Assembly: GCF_024300625.1 (NCBI RefSeq)
Contig: NZ_CP101322.1
Coordinates: 2,989,992-3,053,991 of the forward strand
Source: Halovivax gelatinilyticus
Lineage (GTDB): Archaea; Halobacteriota; Halobacteria; Halobacteriales; Natrialbaceae
Reading direction: 5' to 3'
DNA length: 64,000 nucleotides
Below, in pieces: positions 26,993 through 35,336 of the stretch (within the stretch, counting starts at the first letter, position 1; every line of letters starts with the position of its first letter). The position numbers and the translations under genes are program-made. The notes beneath the pieces are model-generated. The model did no database searches, had not been told where the DNA came from, and saw only the letters and a list, made by a program, of their open reading frames with translations.

Positions 26993-27087
26993 GCCACCGT
27001 TTCCTGGATGGGTGTGAGGTTCTCCCCCATATTCGCGTTCTGCATAGATTTCCGCCCCAGATCGTCCGATTAGGCAGACAATCCGGG

Positions 27088-27102
27088 TTTTCGTCACGAA
27101 AA
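27088..27102. promoter_or_regulatory. Perfect inverted repeat upstream of the RimK-like gene
   Basis: TTTTCGT-C-ACGAAAA is a perfect 15-base dyad, 88 bases before the next start codon and 96 bases after the flippase stop. It may be a regulator site or, less likely, a short stem-loop at the end of the flippase transcript. Confidence 0.4.
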
Positions 27103-27189
27103 TTTCTGCCGGAAGCGGCCGGTATTCGGTGAGATACGTCCACCGAGACACGTAACAAGCCTTTTCGCGCGTCGAAGAATTGAGTAGAT

Positions 27190-28527
27190 ATGGGCTACGC
27201 CGAGCCGGTATCTGTCGGGGTGTTGAGCTTACACAGCAGCAAGGAGACGAAAGCGATTTGCAACGCCGTCGAGGCGCTGGGACACAACCCCCAGTGGCTT
27301 CGGACGGATAACACGACGATACGGGTCGAAGACGGCCGGGTCGGTCTCGAACCGTCGGTCGATGTCGTCGCCAATCGGCTCCTGCTGTCGAACACCGAAC
27401 AACCGTGCGAGGCGCTCGGTCTGGTGAACACCCTCTCGCGGCTGGTGCCGACGCTGAACACGCCGGTCGCGGCGATGACGGCGCTGCACAAGCTCTCGAC
27501 GGCCGTCTCGCTCGCCGCACACGAGATACCGATTCCGGACGTGTTGCTCTCGCTCAGTAGCGATCGGCTCAACGAAGCCAGGTCCGAATTCGGCGAGGAA
27601 GCCGTCTACAAGACGGCGATCGGCACACACGGGGGCGGGACGTGGAAAGTCGGGCTCGAAGAACGGGTCAACCCGAAGGTCGGAAACCGATACGCGTTCT
27701 TACAGGAGTTGATCGAGCGTGACGCAGACCGCCACCGCGACATCAGGATCTACGTCGTCGGCGAGGAAATCGTCGGCGCGATGTACCGCTACGCTCCCGA
27801 GAACGACTGGCGGACTAACGTTGCACTCGGCGGCTCCGTCGAGGACGCAACCGACGACCTTCCACAGGAGGTCCGAGACATCGCGATCCGCTCGACCGAG
27901 GCGATCGGACTCGATTACGCCGGCGTCGACGTCGTCGAGAGCGACGACGGGTGGTTCGTCCTCGAGGTGAATCCCACCGCCGGATTCAAAGGACTCTTCG
28001 AAGCGACGGGCGTCAGTCCCGCACCGCACATAGCGAAGATGGCGATCGAGCGCGTCGGCGGCGAGGTCGACGACGAGCGGGTCGAACAGCTCTCGCGCAC
28101 GCTCGACGACTCGCGCCCGTCGTTCCTTCCGCCGGAGCCGATTCGAGAGGACGAGGTGCCGACCGACATCGGCTACACCGAGGAGGTCATCCTCACCGGT
28201 ACTCGCGGCTCAGAATCCGTCCTCGCGAAATCTGACACTGGTGCCAAGCGAACGAGCATCGACACGAAGCTGGCGGCCGACATCGGCGCCGGCCCGATCA
28301 AGTCGATCACAAAGGTCAGAACCGGCAGTGCAAAGCAGAGTCGCAGTCGGCCGGTCGTCGACGTCGTCGTCGGCGTCGGGGGGAACCAGCACACAGTCAC
28401 CGCCAGCATCGAGGATCGGAGCCACATGGAGTACCCGGTGATCCTCGGCCGGGACATCCTCAGACACTACCGCGTCGACGTCGGGCGACGAATCGACGGC
28501 GACGACCGCGAGTTCGGAGAGGAGTGA
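27190..28527 (+). CDS. RimK-type ATP-grasp ligase fused to a RimB-like retropepsin-fold domain
   Basis: Residues 1-290 resemble RimK/LysX ATP-grasp ligases, which add amino acids to protein or peptide carboxylates using ATP. The glycine-rich loop AIGTHGGGTWKVG and the metal-binding FVLEVNPTAGFKG are clear. Residues of about 325-445 match the RimB-type (DUF/Zn_protease, retropepsin-like) domain, with the aspartyl-protease-like DTGAKRTSID near 347 and ILGRDILRHYRVD near the end. In bacteria, RimK glutamylates ribosomal protein S6 and RimB is a separate partner; here both are on one chain. The target in this organism is unknown. ATG 27190 is the start, with a 197-base upstream gap. Confidence 0.85.
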   Translation: MGYAEPVSVGVLSLHSSKETKAICNAVEALGHNPQWLRTDNTTIRVEDGRVGLEPSVDVVANRLLLSNTEQPCEALGLVNTLSRLVPTLNTPVAAMTALHKLSTAVSLAAHEIPIPDVLLSLSSDRLNEARSEFGEEAVYKTAIGTHGGGTWKVGLEERVNPKVGNRYAFLQELIERDADRHRDIRIYVVGEEIVGAMYRYAPENDWRTNVALGGSVEDATDDLPQEVRDIAIRSTEAIGLDYAGVDVVESDDGWFVLEVNPTAGFKGLFEATGVSPAPHIAKMAIERVGGEVDDERVEQLSRTLDDSRPSFLPPEPIREDEVPTDIGYTEEVILTGTRGSESVLAKSDTGAKRTSIDTKLAADIGAGPIKSITKVRTGSAKQSRSRPVVDVVVGVGGNQHTVTASIEDRSHMEYPVILGRDILRHYRVDVGRRIDGDDREFGEE

Positions 28528-28588
28528 CCGTTCGACCGGTACACACCTCCCCGGCCATCGGCGGTAGATTCTTGTTTCGTCTCGGCCG

Positions 28589-29188
28589 TCACTCCGATTC
28601 GTACTCGGCCCAGATGTATCGCGTCGCCACCGATCGGTAGGGGCGCCACGCCTCGGCGATCTCACGCATCTCGTCTCGGGTCATTGTGCCGGGTTCGACC
28701 CCGTTTCCGTACAGTTGTTCGATTCCCCGCCGAACCGCGAGATCACCGAGCGGGAGTACGTCCTCGCGTTCGAGTACGAACAGGAGGTACATCCTGGCCG
28801 TCCACTCGCCGATCCCCCTGATTTCCGTGAGCGTCTCGATCACCTCGTCGTTCGAGTACGCCGCGAGGCCGTCGCGGCTCAGATCCCGCCGTTGAAACGC
28901 CCGAGCCGCGTTTCGCAGATACTCGATTTTACTGGTCGAGAGGCCCGCGTCGCGAAGCGGTTCATCCTCCGTCTCTAGCACGTTCTCGGGCGTTACGTCG
29001 CCGTTCATCAGGTCGAACACGCGTTCGCGGACGGCGTTCGCACTGGCGGTCGACAGTTGCTGGTTGATAATCGAGATGCAGAGTCGTTCGTACTCGTCCC
29101 ACTCCGGCTCCACGTACGGGTCGTGGTGCTCTATCAACTCGGCCATTACGGGATCTCGCTCCAGTACGGGGCGCGCCTCGTCGATCAT
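28589..29188 (-). CDS. AlkA-like DNA-3-methyladenine glycosylase (HhH-GPD family)
   Basis: The protein belongs to the HhH-GPD base-excision repair glycosylases. The helix-hairpin-helix LTEIRGIGEWTARMYLLF and the catalytic Asp in LPLGDLAVRRG are characteristic, and the N-terminal IINQQLSTASANAV helix matches AlkA-type enzymes. It would excise alkylated purines. No Fe-S cysteine cluster is present, unlike EndoIII. I favour ATG 29188 (199 residues); ATG 29221 or 29230 would add a basic segment. It is convergent with the RimK-like gene. Confidence 0.88.
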   Translation of the reverse strand: MIDEARPVLERDPVMAELIEHHDPYVEPEWDEYERLCISIINQQLSTASANAVRERVFDLMNGDVTPENVLETEDEPLRDAGLSTSKIEYLRNAARAFQRRDLSRDGLAAYSNDEVIETLTEIRGIGEWTARMYLLFVLEREDVLPLGDLAVRRGIEQLYGNGVEPGTMTRDEMREIAEAWRPYRSVATRYIWAEYESE

Positions 29189-29347
29189 ACTTCGGGAATG
29201 TAGGAAGCGATGGGCCGTCATAGGCCTCACGGTCGATCGGTGGGACGACGGATCACGTGTGGTTCCGTGGGGCCGACTCGACGACTGCGGTCTCCGCAGC
29301 GTCGTGTCGACACAGGACTTAGGTGCGCGCCTAGCACACTGTCACGC

Positions 29348-29866
29348 GTGCAACCGGTCGTCCACCTGGCAGTCGGCTACCTCTGCTGGGCCACGTACAC
29401 CCGGTACGAGCGCGGAGAGCCGCCCGAATCGGCCCCGACGGCGGCGGTCCTCGTCGGTGCGGCTATTCCCGATCTCGTCGATAAACCGCTCTACGCTGCG
29501 GGTGCGGTCGACGTGGGTCGGACGATCGGTCACTCGTTATTATTCGTCGTCCCGCTCGTGGTTGCGGTCTGGGTACTCGCTCGCAGCGTCGGCCGGTCCG
29601 AACTCGGCCTCGCGTTCGCCGTCGGCGTGCTCTCTCACGTCGCGACAGACGTTCCCTGGCACGTCGTCTCCGGTGACTTCGACGAACTCAGATTCTTACT
29701 CTGGCCGGTAACGCCGATGCCGCCCTACACCGGCGTCAAACCGCTCGGAACGGTCGGCGGCGTCGAGGTGACGACGCTGTCGCTCGAAGCCGTCGTTCTC
29801 GTCGCCGGGCTCGTCGTCTGGTGGAGCGACGGTCGCCCGGGGATCGACCTCCCGCGTCGAGGGTGA
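29348..29866 (+). CDS. YdjM/DUF457-like membrane-bound metal-dependent hydrolase
   Basis: This 172-residue protein has four or five hydrophobic helices and the conserved His/Asp pattern of the YdjM family: HLAVGY near the start, AAIPDLVDKPL, TIGHSLLF and GVLSHVATDVPWHV. The family is annotated as putative inner-membrane hydrolases; the reaction is unproven. The GTG at 29348 begins the conserved sequence, while the longer open frame from 29210 adds a basic unconserved stretch. Confidence 0.8.
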   Translation: MQPVVHLAVGYLCWATYTRYERGEPPESAPTAAVLVGAAIPDLVDKPLYAAGAVDVGRTIGHSLLFVVPLVVAVWVLARSVGRSELGLAFAVGVLSHVATDVPWHVVSGDFDELRFLLWPVTPMPPYTGVKPLGTVGGVEVTTLSLEAVVLVAGLVVWWSDGRPGIDLPRRG

Positions 29867-29903
29867 CCTGGATGTGGTTCGCCGGAGACGTCCAAAATGG
29901 GTC

Positions 29904-32453
29904 TCACCGCTCCGACGCGTCAGGTCGTTCCGGTTCGACGTTCGCGAGGCGCATCGCGTTGCCGGTGACGCCGAGGCTCATTCCCATGTCGCCGACGACG
30001 ACCGCGTGGATCACGGTTACGACGCCGAACGGCGCGCCGGCGGCGAGTACCGCTTTGACGGCGAGGCTGGCGTAGATGTTTTGCCTGATGACGCCGTTGG
30101 CCCGGCTGGACAGCGAGAAGAGATACGGCAGTCGGGAGAGGTCGTCACTCATGAGCGCCACGTCTGCGGTTTCGAGTGCGGTGTCGGTTCCAGCGGCGCC
30201 CATCGCCACGCCGACCGTCGCCGTCGCGAGCGCCGGCGCGTCGTTGATTCCGTCGCCGACCATGACGACGTGATTTTCCTCCTCCGCGGCGCCGTCGGTC
30301 TCGAGCGCCCGAATCCGGTCTAACTTCTCTTCGGGGAGCAACGCCGCATGAAACTCGTCGACGCCGACGCGCTCGGCGATCGCGCGGGCCGTTCCCTCGT
30401 TGTCGCCGGTGAGCATGACGACCCGCGTTCGCTGTTCCTGCAGGCGCGAGACGGCCCACTCGGCTTCGGGTCGGAGGGTATCTGCGACGCCGATAACGCC
30501 GAGGAGCCGTTCGTCCGTTCCGACGAGGACGACGGATTTACCGTCCGCTTCGAGACGGGGGACGACCTCCGAAACGACGTCGACGCACTCGCCTGCACCG
30601 CACTGGCGCGTGTCGTTCGCGAGTTCGACGCCGCCGTCGGTCGCGTGTCGGTGACCGAGGTCGAGTCCGCTCTCGTCTGCGAAGTAGCGCGGATTCCCGA
30701 CGTAGTGGGTGTCGCCGTCGATCGTCGCTCTAACGCCGCGTCCCGCTAGCGCCTCGAACGACTCGACCTCGTAGTCGGTCCGCGTCGACTCGTCAACTCG
30801 TCTGTCAGCGGTTGTCGCGTCGGCTTCGTCGACGATCGCCTCGGCGATCGGATGTTCGCTCCGACGCTCGATCGCGGCTGCTCGTGCCAGCAGTTCGTCC
30901 TGACTCGCCCCGTCCAGGGCGACGACGTCCGTCACCGACAGCTCGCCCGTCGTCAGCGTTCCCGTTTTGTCGATGGCGACGACATCGCTCTCACCGACGG
31001 CTTCGAGCGAGCGCCCGCTCTTTACGAGCACGCCGTTGCGGGCGGCGCTCGTGATTCCGGACACGACGCTGACCGGCGTGCTGATCACGAAGGCACAGGG
31101 ACAGGCGATCACCAGGAGTGTGAGTCCTCGAAGGAACCAGGTATCCCACGACCAGCCGACGAAGAGCGGCGGCAGCGTCGCCACGGCGAGGGCGAGGACG
31201 ACGACGATTGGCGTGTACACGCTCGCGAATCGGTCGACGAACTGCTCGCGCTCGGTTTTCTCTCGTTCTGCGTCCTCGACGAGGCGAACGATCCGGGCGA
31301 TCGTGGATTCGTCGGCCGGACTGGTTACCTCGATCTCGAGATACCCGGTCTCGACGATCGTTCCCGCGTACACGTCGTCTCCGGGCGTCCCATCGACGGG
31401 AACGCTCTCGCCGGTGACGGGCGACTGGTCGATCGCGCTCTCACCGTCGCAAATGATTCCGTCGGTCGGAATCTTCTCTCCCGGTTTGACGACGACGCGA
31501 TCGCCCACATCCACCGCCGACGCCGGAACCGTCTCCGTCGAGCCGTCGGGGCGCTTTCGACTGGCGGTCTCCGGTGAGAGTTCCATCAACTCCCGCAGGG
31601 AACCGCGAGCGCGATCCATGGAGTACCGCTCTAGCAACTCCGCGATCGAAAAGAGCACGGCGAGCATCGCGCCTTCGAACGGGTGGTGGGCGGCGACTGA
31701 CGCGACGATGCCGACGCTCATCAGGAAATCGATGTCCAGGCTCGCGTTTCGTGCCGAATAGTAGCCGTTGCGAATAATCGGCGTGCCGGCGATCGCTGCC
31801 GCGAGGATGTACAGAACGTGCGATCGAAGGAACGTTCTCCCGGCGAGTTCGAACACCGCGACGTTCGATTCCGAAAGTCCGAACTGGAGAACGAGACCCG
31901 CGGCGACGAGCACCGCGCCGACGCCCGTCCCGAGCGCTCGCGTGGTTCGCCAGAGTGTTGGCGGTTCGACGTGTGCGCGTTCTCCATCGTCGATCACCGA
32001 CGCGTCGTAGCCCGCGCGCTCGATCGCCGATTCGACGTCCGACGGACTCGGTCGCCGGTCGGAATCGTCGACCGTGACCGAGACCCGTCCTGCGGTCGGT
32101 TGTACGTCGATTCGATCGAGTCCGGCGACGCCGTCGAGTGCGTGTTCGACTTTGGTAGCACACGAGGCACAATCCATCCCCGGAACGGCGAACGCGTACT
32201 CCGTTCGCTCGTCCGCGACGGCGTATCCGGCCGCGCGAATCCGTTCTCGGATCGCCCGCTCGTCGGTCTTCGAGGCGTCGTATTCGACGGAAAGCAGCCC
32301 GCTCGTCACGCGGGGATCGATCGACTCGATCCCATCGAGTCGTCCGACGCTTCGCTCGATTTTGCCGGCACAGGAGGGACAATCCATCTCGGGAACCGAG
32401 AGTTCGACTCTGTGACGCTCCGGCGGTGTATCGTCGCGATTCGACTTACTCAT
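29904..32453 (-). CDS. zntA: Zn/Cd/Pb-type P1B ATPase with two N-terminal metal-binding domains
   Basis: This 849-residue ATPase exports a soft or divalent metal ion. Two HMA domains carry MDCPSCAGK (Cys25/Cys28) and MDCASCATK (Cys95/Cys98). The membrane CPC motif is in VIACPCAFVISTP (near 451), a context typical of the zinc/cadmium/lead subgroup rather than copper. The phosphorylation site is DKTGTLT (near 494), and the hinge is VGDGINDAPAL. The start is ATG 32453. The upstream gene encodes a Cys-rich HTH-10 regulator in the same direction, suggesting metal-responsive control. The exact metal should be tested, because subgroup boundaries are not absolute. Confidence 0.93.
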   Translation of the reverse strand: MSKSNRDDTPPERHRVELSVPEMDCPSCAGKIERSVGRLDGIESIDPRVTSGLLSVEYDASKTDERAIRERIRAAGYAVADERTEYAFAVPGMDCASCATKVEHALDGVAGLDRIDVQPTAGRVSVTVDDSDRRPSPSDVESAIERAGYDASVIDDGERAHVEPPTLWRTTRALGTGVGAVLVAAGLVLQFGLSESNVAVFELAGRTFLRSHVLYILAAAIAGTPIIRNGYYSARNASLDIDFLMSVGIVASVAAHHPFEGAMLAVLFSIAELLERYSMDRARGSLRELMELSPETASRKRPDGSTETVPASAVDVGDRVVVKPGEKIPTDGIICDGESAIDQSPVTGESVPVDGTPGDDVYAGTIVETGYLEIEVTSPADESTIARIVRLVEDAEREKTEREQFVDRFASVYTPIVVVLALAVATLPPLFVGWSWDTWFLRGLTLLVIACPCAFVISTPVSVVSGITSAARNGVLVKSGRSLEAVGESDVVAIDKTGTLTTGELSVTDVVALDGASQDELLARAAAIERRSEHPIAEAIVDEADATTADRRVDESTRTDYEVESFEALAGRGVRATIDGDTHYVGNPRYFADESGLDLGHRHATDGGVELANDTRQCGAGECVDVVSEVVPRLEADGKSVVLVGTDERLLGVIGVADTLRPEAEWAVSRLQEQRTRVVMLTGDNEGTARAIAERVGVDEFHAALLPEEKLDRIRALETDGAAEEENHVVMVGDGINDAPALATATVGVAMGAAGTDTALETADVALMSDDLSRLPYLFSLSSRANGVIRQNIYASLAVKAVLAAGAPFGVVTVIHAVVVGDMGMSLGVTGNAMRLANVEPERPDASER

Positions 32454-32489
32454 CGAGTAGGAGTACCGGTCGGATCAGGATACACCTTG

Positions 32490-32505
32490 TTTGGCGCTCG
32501 CCAAA
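32490..32505. promoter_or_regulatory. Perfect inverted repeat before the metal ATPase gene
   Basis: TTTGGCG-CT-CGCCAAA is a perfect 7-bp dyad lying 37-52 bases upstream of the ATPase ATG and 29 bases after the stop of the HTH-10 regulator gene. Its position overlaps the expected TATA/BRE region, so it is a candidate operator. A Rho-independent-like stem for the regulator gene is the alternative. Confidence 0.45.
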
Positions 32506-32533
32506 AATACGCGTCGACGTCGACGGTTCACGG

Positions 32534-33280
32534 TTAGGGGTGAGACACCGTGGGCGTAAGCGACGACTCGCGGTCGACGAAGTCGGTCGCGAGCGTCGCT
32601 TCTGCGCGCCGGAGTCGATACGAGAGGGTCGAGCGGGGCACGTCGAGCCGGTCTGCGAGCGTGTCGAGGTCGATCTCTCGAGGCGTCTCGTAGTAGCCGT
32701 GCTCGACGGCTGCGTCGAGGGCCGCCCGCTGTTCGGGCGAAAGCCGGTCGCGCTGAGCGGGGTGTGATCCGTCAGGGTCGACCTCGGTCAGTCGGAGAAC
32801 CTCCATCCCCGCGCAGGCGCCCACCTCGTCTTCGAGGGTGTCGAAGAAGGCCGAGAGTGGTGCGTCGCTGGTGAGGATCAACCGCCAGCGATAGCGACGA
32901 GCCTCGCGGTAGGTCTCGAAGATGATGCCATCCCCGAGTTCCTCGAGGGCGACGTGGGGAACGGACGTGCAGACGTCCGTCCGATCCCAGTATGTGTACA
33001 CCACTAACTCGTCGGGACAGCGGTGGAGGATCTGCACCTCACAGTCCGCACCGCAGTGGTCGCGAACGAGGCAGTCCGCACAGTACGTGGCGTCTCTGTA
33101 GGCCGATTCCAGTTCGGCGAGCGCGTCGGCGGAGCCGGTCGCATAGTCGACACGCCACAAACTCTCTTCGGTGACGTGACACGAAAGCGATCGGATCGAC
33201 GCGTCCGGATTCTCGGCGAGTACGTCCGCGACGGGATTCGTCCCGGGGTCGTACGAAAGCGCGAAGACGAACTCTCTCAT
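32534..33280 (-). CDS. HTH-10 (Bat-type) transcription regulator with cysteine cluster
   Basis: This 248-residue protein ends with the HTH-10 domain common in haloarchaea (LSPEQRAALDAAVEHGYY, then LDTLADRLDVPRSTLSYRLRRAE). The N-terminal domain contains Cys67, Cys70, Cys76, Cys80 and Cys88 in the pattern C-x2-C-x5-C-x3-C-x7-C, which looks like a metal-binding or Fe-S site. Because the next gene in the same direction is a metal-exporting ATPase, a role as its metal sensor is likely but unproven. The stop is 80 bases before that ATPase. Confidence 0.85.
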   Translation of the reverse strand: MREFVFALSYDPGTNPVADVLAENPDASIRSLSCHVTEESLWRVDYATGSADALAELESAYRDATYCADCLVRDHCGADCEVQILHRCPDELVVYTYWDRTDVCTSVPHVALEELGDGIIFETYREARRYRWRLILTSDAPLSAFFDTLEDEVGACAGMEVLRLTEVDPDGSHPAQRDRLSPEQRAALDAAVEHGYYETPREIDLDTLADRLDVPRSTLSYRLRRAEATLATDFVDRESSLTPTVSHP

Positions 33281-33405
33281 CGATCGGCTCTACGAGCCGG
33301 GAAGTGAAAGGTATCTCGGGGCGTATCGATTCAGATCGCAGACCCACAGCGAGTGCGTGTTCGACCCCGAAGTGAAATCCCGCTGGCGGACGTACGAGTA
33401 CCGTT

Positions 33406-33864
33406 GTGGGTCGAATCTCCTTCGAACGGACGGCGGTGGATTTCTGGCGATTTTACCGCCAGTATACGACGACGGCAGTTCACACGGCCGCAACCGCCGC
33501 GCTCGCCATCTTCGGATTACTCGTGTTCGTCGATCCGCTGTTCGCGTTCGTCGCGATCACCGCGTACGTCGCCCCGCCGGTCGTCCTCTACGTGATCGGG
33601 TGGTCATCCCCGTCGCAACGAAACACGAAACGAAGAAACGGTTCCGGCGACGAGCGCGTCCGGGTGGACCGCGACGATAGTCTCGATGTGTCGCCCGAAT
33701 CCGTACCGACGCCGAACCCGGACGACTACCCGAACGTCCGTGATCCCGATTCGGACGCCGCCGATTCCGATTCTGACCGCAACGACGGCGATACTGATTC
33801 GGACGCCGCCGATTCCGATTCTGACCGCGAAGACGGCGATACTGATTCGGATACGGATACGTAA
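33406..33864 (+). CDS. Small membrane protein with acidic repeat tail
   Basis: I do not recognise this 152-residue protein. It has two hydrophobic helices (TAATAALAIFGLLVFV and FAFVAITAYVAPPVVLYVIGW), a basic stretch, then a disordered Asp/Ser tail containing two 16-residue repeats. It starts at GTG 33406 and diverges from the HTH-10 gene. The 200 bases after it, up to 34066, have no gene; they separate two convergent transcripts. Confidence 0.7.
   Translation: MGRISFERTAVDFWRFYRQYTTTAVHTAATAALAIFGLLVFVDPLFAFVAITAYVAPPVVLYVIGWSSPSQRNTKRRNGSGDERVRVDRDDSLDVSPESVPTPNPDDYPNVRDPDSDAADSDSDRNDGDTDSDAADSDSDREDGDTDSDTDT
33748..33851 (+). repeat. 48-bp tandem repeat in the small membrane protein gene
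   Basis: Two 48-base units (33748-33795 and 33796-33843) differ at two positions, and the next eight bases begin a third copy. Each unit encodes 16 acidic residues starting DSDAADSDSDR. The near identity suggests recent duplication, in contrast to the older cheA repeat. Confidence 0.85.
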
Positions 33865-34066
33865 CGAATTGGACGGCAAGAACCACCGTTCGTAGTCGCA
33901 GTCTTCGCGGATCGACGACCGGTGTGGAGCGGTACACAGCGGCGCGGATCGACGAGCGTCGACGCAGCGAGCCAGCCGTGCGTCGACGGCTGGGCGGTGA
34001 GCGTAGCGTCTTTTGATCAAGGTCGTAGCGAGCCGGTGGAGCCGTCCGCAGAAAAAGCGGTCGGGT

Positions 34067-35236
34067 TTAGAACGCGCCCTTTCCGAGGAGTTCTCTGGCG
34101 ATAATGTTCTTCTGGATCTCGGTCGTTCCCTCGTAGATCTGGGTGATCTTCGCGTCGCGGTAGAACCGCTCAGCGGGGAAGTCGTTGACGTAACCGGCGC
34201 CGCCGTGGATCTGGACGCACTCGTCTGCGGCTTCGACGGCGACGCGCGAGGCGAACTCCTTGGCCATCGAGGCGAGCGTGGTGATATCTTCGCCCTGGTC
34301 GACCTTCCAGGCGGCCTTGTAGGTCAGGTTGCGCGCTGCTTCGGTGTTCGTGGCCATGTCGGCGATCTTGTGCTGGATCGCCTGGAAATCCGAGATGGGT
34401 CGACCGAACTGTTCACGCTCCTGGGCGTACTCGAGGGCGGCCTCGGTTGCTCCTTTGGCGATGCCGACACCCTGGGCGGCGACGGCGGTGCGGGTCTCGT
34501 CGAAGAACTGCATCTGCTGTAAGAAGGCGGCGTCTTCGGTGCCGATGAGGTTCTCCTCGGGGACGCGCACGTCGTCGAAGATGAGCTCCGCCGTGTCGGA
34601 GGCCCGGATACCGAGCTTGCCGGTGATCTTGTCCGCAGAGAATCCGTCGCGGTCGGATTCGACGACGATCTGGCTGAAGCCGTTGTAGCGGCCCTCGGCG
34701 TCGGGATTCGTCTCACAGAGCACGACGAAGAAGTCGCCGACCGAGCCGTTGGTGATCCACATTTTGTTGCCGTTGATCACCCACTCATCGCCGTCTTTCT
34801 CCGCGCGCGTCGAGACGGAGGCGACGTCGGAGCCGGAGTCGGGCTCGGAGATGGCCGCGCCGGTGATCTTCTCGCCCGCGGCGACTGGCTCGAGAAACCG
34901 CTCTTTCTGCTCGTCGGTACCGAACGCGATGATCGCCTCACAGCCGAACGACGTCGAGATGAGCGAGAGCCCGATCCCGGCGTCGACCGCGAAGAGTTCC
35001 TCGACGATCATGGCCACTTCGAGTGAGCCGTAGCCGGCGCCGCCGTACTCGATCGGAATGTGCGGTCCGAGCAGTCCCATCTCGGCGGCCTTCTCGACGA
35101 TCTCGTGGGGGTACTCCTCCTCGACGTCGTACTCCTCGGCGACGGGTGCTATCTCGTTCTCGGCGAAGCGTCGAACTTCTTCTCGGAGTTGTGTCTGTTC
35201 GTCGGTGAGTTCGAAGTCCATATCTATGCTATCCAT
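34067..35236 (-). CDS. Acyl-CoA dehydrogenase
   Basis: This flavoenzyme catalyses the alpha-beta dehydrogenation of acyl-CoA, the first step of beta-oxidation. The FAD-binding loop ([17 protein letters not shown]), [13 protein letters not shown], and the catalytic Glu in [10 protein letters not shown] are present, and the chain has the normal length of about 390. I place the start at ATG 35236; ATG 35221 (MDFELTDEQ) is equally plausible. It diverges from the hydroxyacyl-CoA dehydrogenase/enoyl-CoA hydratase fusion gene across 100 bases, which suggests shared regulation. Confidence 0.95.
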   Translation of the reverse strand: MDSIDMDFELTDEQTQLREEVRRFAENEIAPVAEEYDVEEEYPHEIVEKAAEMGLLGPHIPIEYGGAGYGSLEVAMIVEELFAVDAGIGLSLISTSFGCEAIIAFGTDEQKERFLEPVAAGEKITGAAISEPDSGSDVASVSTRAEKDGDEWVINGNKMWITNGSVGDFFVVLCETNPDAEGRYNGFSQIVVESDRDGFSADKITGKLGIRASDTAELIFDDVRVPEENLIGTEDAAFLQQMQFFDETRTAVAAQGVGIAKGATEAALEYAQEREQFGRPISDFQAIQHKIADMATNTEAARNLTYKAAWKVDQGEDITTLASMAKEFASRVAVEAADECVQIHGGAGYVNDFPAERFYRDAKITQIYEGTTEIQKNIIARELLGKGAF

Positions 35237-35336
35237 ACTCACCCGTAAAGGCCTTTGTAACCTGAAGTAAACTTGCGTAGCGTTTCTATGCTACGGGAGG
35301 GAAACGTTGAAACGGGATCACGACGGATAGTCGGAC

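Noticed and set aside
25778-27520. Reverse 580-codon open frame across the flippase gene
   Set aside because: It is Arg- and Asp-rich antisense of a clearly coding membrane protein, with no recognisable domain.
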